This document shows, in pieces, positions 11,713 to 16,110 of a stretch of 16,110 bases of DNA. Position 1 is the first letter of the stretch. The number at the start of each line of letters is the position of its first letter. The position numbers and the translations under genes are program-made. The notes below the pieces were generated by a model that ran no database searches, was not told the DNA's origin, and saw only the letters and a program-made list of their open reading frames with translations. This stretch comes from Sulfurovum sp. (GTDB lineage Bacteria; Campylobacterota; Campylobacteria; Campylobacterales; Sulfurovaceae), in assembly GCA_015490315.1 (NCBI GenBank), contig WFYB01000245.1, positions 1-16,110 on the forward strand, read 5' to 3'.

Positions 11713-14562
11713 ATGTCATTGGATAGACGTGAGTTTTTGAAAAGTTCGGCAGCAGTTGCAGCGGCAAGTGCTGTGGGTATCTCCGTCCCGGAAGAAGCGA
11801 AGGCCAAAGCGTTTCATGTCGAGACAGATTGGAGATGGGACAAAGCGGCATGCCGCTTTTGCGGTACAGGGTGTGGGATCATGCTGGCAACCAAAGGGGG
11901 TAGGATCGTCGCGGTCAAGGGTGACCCCGCAGCACCTGTCAACCGTGGGCTAAACTGTATCAAAGGGTATTTCAATGCCAAGATCATGTATGGGGCGGAC
12001 AGACTCAAAACACCGCTCCTGCGTATGAATGATAAAGGAGAATTTGACAAAAAAGGAAAATTCAAGCCTGTATCATGGAAGCGCGCCTTTGATGAGATGG
12101 AAAAACATATCCGAAAAGCCCTCAAAGAGAGCGGGCCTGAAGGTGTCGCGGTCTTTGCCTCGGGTCAATATACCGTGATGGAAGGGTATGCGGCTCAGAA
12201 GATGATGAAAGCGGGGTTTAGATCCAATGCGATCGATCCAAATGCGAGACACTGTATGGCATCGGCTGTGGTTGGGTTCTACCAGACTTTTGGGATCGAT
12301 GAACCCAGTGGCTGCTATGATGATATCGAGTTGACGGATACGGTCGTCTCCTGGGGATCCAATATGGCAGAGATGCATCCGATCCTCTGGTCACGGGTCA
12401 CAGACAGGAAGCTCTCCAATCCTGACAGGGTCAAGGTGGTTAATATCACGACGTATCGTACCAGAAGTTCGGATCTTGCAGATATGGAGATCATCTTCTC
12501 CCCAAATACCGATCTGGCGATCTGGAACTATATCGCAAGAGAGATTGTCTATCGTGACAAAAAAGGCGGAGGGAAAGAGGATATCATCGATTGGGATTTT
12601 GTCAATCAGCATACGGTCTTTGCGACCGGGCCGGCAAATATCGGTTACGGGATGAGACGCAAAGGCGAAGCCTCTCTGGTACCGGAACTCCCTGATGGTT
12701 CGGCAGGCAAGTACAGTGCGCTTGAGATGGAGACGATCAAAAAAGAGATGAGCAAGACCATCTCCGCCAAAGAGGGACCGGCACTTGGACCGTACGGCTA
12801 TGTCGAGGGGGATATCATGAAGCATACTCCCGGTACGCTCAAGCACTGGGAGATCTCCTTTGAAGACTACAAGAAATCTCTGGCGCCTTATACTCTGGAC
12901 TATGTCGCCAAGATCGCGAAGGGTGATCCCAATGAGGATATCGAGGTATTCAAAAAGAAACTTCAGACACTTGCGAATCTCTATATAGAGAAGGGCAGAA
13001 AGGTCGTTTCGTTCTGGACGATGGGTATGAACCAGCACACCAGAGGTACCTGGGTCAACACCCTCTCCTACAATGTGCACTTCATGCTCAACAAGCAGGC
13101 AAGACCGGGTTCGGGAGCCTTCTCTCTGACCGGGCAGCCTTCAGCGTGCGGTACTGCCAGAGAGGTAGGAACCTTCTGTCACAGACTGCCTGCTGACTTG
13201 ATGGTCAAGAACCCCAAGCATAGAAAAAAAGCAGAGACGGCATGGCATATCCCTGAGGGGACACTCAACCCTGTGGGTAATCAGCACATCATGAAGATCC
13301 ACAGAGATATTGAGGACGGTGTGGTGAAGTTCGCCTGGGTCAATGTCTGTAATGCCTATCAGGATTCTGCTTCGGCATCCCACTGGATCAAGGCAGCACG
13401 TGAGATGGACAACTTCATCGTCACCTCTGACGGCTATCCGGGGATCTCGGCAAAAGTCTCCGATCTGGTATTGCCTTCGGCGATGATATACGAGAAGTGG
13501 GGTGCCTACGGGAATGCGGAGCGACGTACCCAGCACTGGAGACAGCAGGTCTTGCCGGTAGGTGATGCGATGTCTGATACCTGGCAGTGGGTCGAGCTCT
13601 CCAAGCGCTTTACTGTCAAAGATCTCTGGGGTGAATATACACTCAGAAACGGCAAAAAACTGCCAAATGTAATCAAAGATGCCAAAAAGATGGGTTACAG
13701 TGAAGATACGACGATGTATGAGATCCTCTATGCCAACGAGCGGGCGAAGAAATATAAAATCGATCTGAACAAATTCCCTCAAAAAGGGTTTGACAACTCC
13801 GAGTGTATCGGTGACAGCAGAAATGTGGTCGGCTCGGACGGCAAGGTGTTCAAGGGATACGGCTTTATGATCCATGAGTATCTGTTTGAAGAGTATGCCT
13901 CCTTTGGACGCGGTCACGGACATGATCTTGCACCGTTTGAGGTCTATCACAGAGTAAGAGGGTTGAAGTGGCCGGTCGTAGACGGCAAAGAGACACAGTG
14001 GCGTTTCAATGTCAAGTATGACCCCTATGCCGCCAAAGCCGCCAAGAAGGCAGGACTCAAAGACTTCGCCTTCTACGGACCGCTCGCCAAAGCACTGCCA
14101 AGCGGTGATCTCAAAGGCATCAAAGACAAGAAGAAAAAACCGCTGCCAAACAAAGCGAAGATCTTCGCCAGACCCTATATGGATCCGCCAGAAATGCCGG
14201 ACAATGAGTATGATACCTGGCTCTGTACAGGACGTGTGCTTGAACACTGGCACTCTGGTACGATGACTATGAGAGTACCGGAGCTCTTCCGTGCGGTACC
14301 GGAAGCACTCTGCTATATGAACCCCAAAGATGCGAAAGCCAAAGGCTTCAAGCGTGGGGATCTCATCTGGGTCGACTCCCGCCGCGGCAAGGTCAAAGCG
14401 AGAGTAGAGACCCGTGGACGTAACAGACCGCCTCAGGGCTTGGTGTTTGTGCCGTGGTTTGATGAAAAAGTATTTATCAACAAAGTGTGTCTCGATGCGA
14501 CATGTCCGATGTCCAAGCAGACAGATTATAAAAAATGTGCAGTCAAACTCTATAAGGTATAA
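11713..14562 (+). CDS. napA: Periplasmic nitrate reductase catalytic subunit NapA
   Basis: Mo-bis-MGD nitrate reductase that reduces nitrate to nitrite in the periplasm. The 949-aa precursor begins with a Tat signal (D-R5-R6-E-F-L-K, then an alanine-rich h-region ending near residue 33). The [4Fe-4S] ligands are C47-x2-C50-x3-C54 and C82, with Lys84 close by. The Mo-ligating cysteine is C181 in A-R-H-C-M-A-S-A-V, and D-E-P-S-G-C-Y-D-D-I-E follows at 196-206, both typical of NapA. The C-terminal molybdopterin-binding domain holds R-V-L-E-H-W-H-S-G-T-M-T. The length is near the upper end for NapA, as in Campylobacterota. AAAGGAGG (11701-11708) lies 4 nt upstream of the ATG. It leads the nap operon behind a FNR-type promoter. 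Confidence 0.97.
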   Translation: MSLDRREFLKSSAAVAAASAVGISVPEEAKAKAFHVETDWRWDKAACRFCGTGCGIMLATKGGRIVAVKGDPAAPVNRGLNCIKGYFNAKIMYGADRLKTPLLRMNDKGEFDKKGKFKPVSWKRAFDEMEKHIRKALKESGPEGVAVFASGQYTVMEGYAAQKMMKAGFRSNAIDPNARHCMASAVVGFYQTFGIDEPSGCYDDIELTDTVVSWGSNMAEMHPILWSRVTDRKLSNPDRVKVVNITTYRTRSSDLADMEIIFSPNTDLAIWNYIAREIVYRDKKGGGKEDIIDWDFVNQHTVFATGPANIGYGMRRKGEASLVPELPDGSAGKYSALEMETIKKEMSKTISAKEGPALGPYGYVEGDIMKHTPGTLKHWEISFEDYKKSLAPYTLDYVAKIAKGDPNEDIEVFKKKLQTLANLYIEKGRKVVSFWTMGMNQHTRGTWVNTLSYNVHFMLNKQARPGSGAFSLTGQPSACGTAREVGTFCHRLPADLMVKNPKHRKKAETAWHIPEGTLNPVGNQHIMKIHRDIEDGVVKFAWVNVCNAYQDSASASHWIKAAREMDNFIVTSDGYPGISAKVSDLVLPSAMIYEKWGAYGNAERRTQHWRQQVLPVGDAMSDTWQWVELSKRFTVKDLWGEYTLRNGKKLPNVIKDAKKMGYSEDTTMYEILYANERAKKYKIDLNKFPQKGFDNSECIGDSRNVVGSDGKVFKGYGFMIHEYLFEEYASFGRGHGHDLAPFEVYHRVRGLKWPVVDGKETQWRFNVKYDPYAAKAAKKAGLKDFAFYGPLAKALPSGDLKGIKDKKKKPLPNKAKIFARPYMDPPEMPDNEYDTWLCTGRVLEHWHSGTMTMRVPELFRAVPEALCYMNPKDAKAKGFKRGDLIWVDSRRGKVKARVETRGRNRPPQGLVFVPWFDEKVFINKVCLDATCPMSKQTDYKKCAVKLYKV

Positions 14563-14565
14563 CAG

Positions 14566-15390
14566 ATGGCAGACTCTGACAACAGACGCAAATTTATGGC
14601 ACAGACCGTCCAAAGTGTCGGACTTGCTGCACTGGGAGGATTGTTGTGGAGTGGCTATGCAGATGCAGTTAAAGCGTCACCACTGGTACTGCGCCCGCCG
14701 GGGGCATTGGAGGAAGAGTCGTTTTTGACCGCATGCATCAAATGTGGGCTCTGTGGGGAGGCGTGCCGAAACCGTGAGACCAATATCGACAAAGAGACAG
14801 GATTGCCGCGGGAGAGCACGATCAAGATGGCAAAAGGGGGAGATCACCGTCTGATCGGTACTCCCTATTTTATCCCGCGTCAGATACCATGCTATATGTG
14901 TGAGGATATTCCCTGTGTACCGGTATGTCCTTCGGGTGCTTTGGATATGGCAAGTCTGCTCAATGAGCAAAAAGAGCTGGATATCAACAAAGCGAGTATG
15001 GGACTTGCGATCGTACACAAAGAGTCCTGTATCGCCTACTGGGGTATCCAGTGTGACGCATGCTATAGAGCCTGTCCGGTGATGGATGAAGCGATCACGC
15101 TGGAGTACCAAAAAAATGACCGTACCGGCAAACATGCCTATCTGCTCCCTGTCGTACATGACAAAGCGTGTACTGGATGCGGGATGTGTGAACAGGCATG
15201 TGTGACCGAAAAGGCAGCGATCTTTGTCCTGCCCAATGAGGTTGCAAAAGGAAAGCCGGGGGACCATTATGTCAAAGGTTGGGACAAAGAGGATCAGCAG
15301 CGTGTTAAAGATGCGCAGGGGCTTGAGACCACGACAGAGCGAAGCAAACTTGATTCGACAGAGTATCTCAATGCGGAGGTAGAGTATTGA
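14566..15390 (+). CDS. napG: Ferredoxin-type protein NapG
   Basis: Periplasmic iron-sulfur protein that, with NapH, passes electrons from menaquinol toward NapA. The 274-aa precursor has a Tat signal (N-R7-R8-K-F-M, hydrophobic region to about residue 33). Four groups of cysteines are visible: C57/60/63/67, C109/112/117/121, C155/163/166/170 and C202/205/208/212, predicting four [4Fe-4S] clusters. The third group has a long C-x7-C gap, as in NapG/MauM proteins. The final 50 residues are polar. It starts 3 nt after napA with only a weak SD (AAGGT) overlapping the napA end, suggesting coupling, and its stop overlaps the napH start (TGATG). Confidence 0.95.
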   Translation: MADSDNRRKFMAQTVQSVGLAALGGLLWSGYADAVKASPLVLRPPGALEEESFLTACIKCGLCGEACRNRETNIDKETGLPRESTIKMAKGGDHRLIGTPYFIPRQIPCYMCEDIPCVPVCPSGALDMASLLNEQKELDINKASMGLAIVHKESCIAYWGIQCDACYRACPVMDEAITLEYQKNDRTGKHAYLLPVVHDKACTGCGMCEQACVTEKAAIFVLPNEVAKGKPGDHYVKGWDKEDQQRVKDAQGLETTTERSKLDSTEYLNAEVEY

Positions 15391-16110
15391 TGAAAAATAT
15401 AAAATACCTCCTTTTGAGACGAACTGTACAGATCGGATTGCTCTTTCTCTATTTTGCCGCCAATGCCTATGGATGGAAAATCCTAGCGGGGACATTCGGT
15501 ACTTCGAAGATATTCGATACGATCCCTCTGGCAGATCCCTATACGACTCTGCAGGTATTGGCGACAGGGTTTGTGCTCGGTATGGATGTACTGCTTGGTG
15601 CGGCGATCATTACACTCTTCTACATGGTAGTCGGAGGAAGAGCGTTTTGTGCATGGGTCTGTCCTATCAATATGGTCACGGATCTCGCCAACTGGCTGAG
15701 ACGAAAACTGAATTTGGACAAGGAGGAGGTCAATTACCGTTTTCTGAGACGCAGCGCGCGGTATTGGATCATGGTACTGGGCTTGGTAGTCTCGGCGATA
15801 GTGGGGATCGCTGCTTTTGAAGCAGTCAGCCCGATCACGATTATGCAGCGCGGCATCATATTTGGTTTTGGGATGGGCGCTGCGGTGATCCTGGCGATTT
15901 TTCTCTTTGACCTGTTTGGGGTCAAGAACGGTTGGTGCGGTCATCTCTGTCCCTTGGGGGCAGCCTACAGTCTCATAGGCAGCAAGAGTGTGATCCGGGT
16001 CAAGCATGACCATGAAGCCTGTACCAACTGTATGGCGTGCAAAATTGTCTGTCCTGAAAATCAGGTATTGTGGATGGTACACAAAGAGAGTCTCTCGGTT
16101 ACAGACGGCG
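15390..16110 (+). CDS. napH: Quinol dehydrogenase membrane component NapH, 5' part
   Basis: Membrane protein that oxidises menaquinol and hands electrons to NapG. The frame runs from ATG 15390, overlapping the napG stop by 1 nt, to the window end (240 codons visible) and is cut there. Transmembrane segments occur at about residues 10-30, 55-80, 125-145 and 155-175. Two C-x3-C-P motifs, F-C-A-W-V-C-P and W-C-G-H-L-C-P, are characteristic of NapH. A ferredoxin-type C-T-N-C-M-A-C-K-I-V-C-P motif follows near the end (about 16020-16053), and a second cluster motif is expected just beyond the window. In Campylobacterota, napB, napF, napL and napD usually come next, but none is visible here. Confidence 0.95.
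   Translation, partial: MKNIKYLLLRRTVQIGLLFLYFAANAYGWKILAGTFGTSKIFDTIPLADPYTTLQVLATGFVLGMDVLLGAAIITLFYMVVGGRAFCAWVCPINMVTDLANWLRRKLNLDKEEVNYRFLRRSARYWIMVLGLVVSAIVGIAAFEAVSPITIMQRGIIFGFGMGAAVILAIFLFDLFGVKNGWCGHLCPLGAAYSLIGSKSVIRVKHDHEACTNCMACKIVCPENQVLWMVHKESLSVTDG

Noticed and set aside
12391..13080. Minus-strand open frame (229 codons) within napA
   Set aside because: Shadow of the napA frame, with no SD or protein motif.
13141..14613. Long minus-strand open frame (490 codons) opposite napA
   Set aside because: It lies wholly within the well-supported napA and napG coding frames, its translation shows no family motif, and it arises from codon bias of the real gene.
14677..15495. Minus-strand open frame (272 codons) opposite napG and napH
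   Set aside because: The plus strand carries four cysteine cluster motifs of NapG here; the antisense translation has no recognisable features.

Overview
The window looks like chromosome from a Campylobacterota (epsilonproteobacterial) chemolithotroph, most like Sulfurovum or Sulfurimonas. This rests on protein style, the nap order A-G-H, moderate GC and separate (unfused) siroheme genes; it is an inference, since no rRNA or other marker is present. Almost every gene serves denitrification or nitric oxide handling.

Layout. Positions 1-702 hold the 3' part of a di-heme cytochrome c peroxidase. A 250-nt regulatory region with a near-ideal FNR/DNR-type operator follows. Then comes a plus-strand series: a two-subunit heme-copper enzyme that looks like an unconventional NO reductase (954-3199), two small membrane proteins of unknown function (3227-4329), a mono-heme cytochrome c (4415-4810), the heme d1 radical SAM protein NirJ (4810-5937) and uroporphyrinogen-III methyltransferase (6040-6771). 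A Crp/Fnr regulator with its own leader follows (6899-7600). A fused siroheme decarboxylase NirD-NirL lies on the minus strand (8736-7738), divergent from precorrin-2 dehydrogenase (8914-9483). Next is a three-gene unit of TusA/DUF2249-like protein, NnrS-like membrane protein and DUF59 protein (9547-11463). The window closes with napA, napG and the start of napH (11713-16110).

How it works together. NapAGH is the nitrate reductase with its quinol-oxidising partners. The methyltransferase, dehydrogenase, NirDL and NirJ cover heme d1 synthesis from uroporphyrinogen III through the NirJ step, which implies a cytochrome cd1 nitrite reductase (NirS) elsewhere. The NOR-like complex would remove the NO made by NirS. 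Four TTGAT-N4-ATCAA-type operators precede the NOR, nirDL/cysG, TusA-like and nap transcription units. Each sits about 29 bp upstream of a -10 element, the geometry of class II FNR activation. The Crp/Fnr protein encoded here keeps the E-x-x-S-R recognition-helix residues that read TTGAT and lacks FNR's N-terminal cysteine cluster, so it is a good candidate NO- or nitrite-responsive regulator of these promoters.

Most noteworthy: the NOR-like catalytic subunit has Asp where a CuB/FeB histidine should be; its partner subunit has lost the CuA ligands; an uncharacterised TusA-like/NnrS-like/DUF59 operon shares the regulon; and two copies of a modular repeat (heptamer array plus two hairpins, with a compensated base change) follow the stop codons of nirJ and the regulator.
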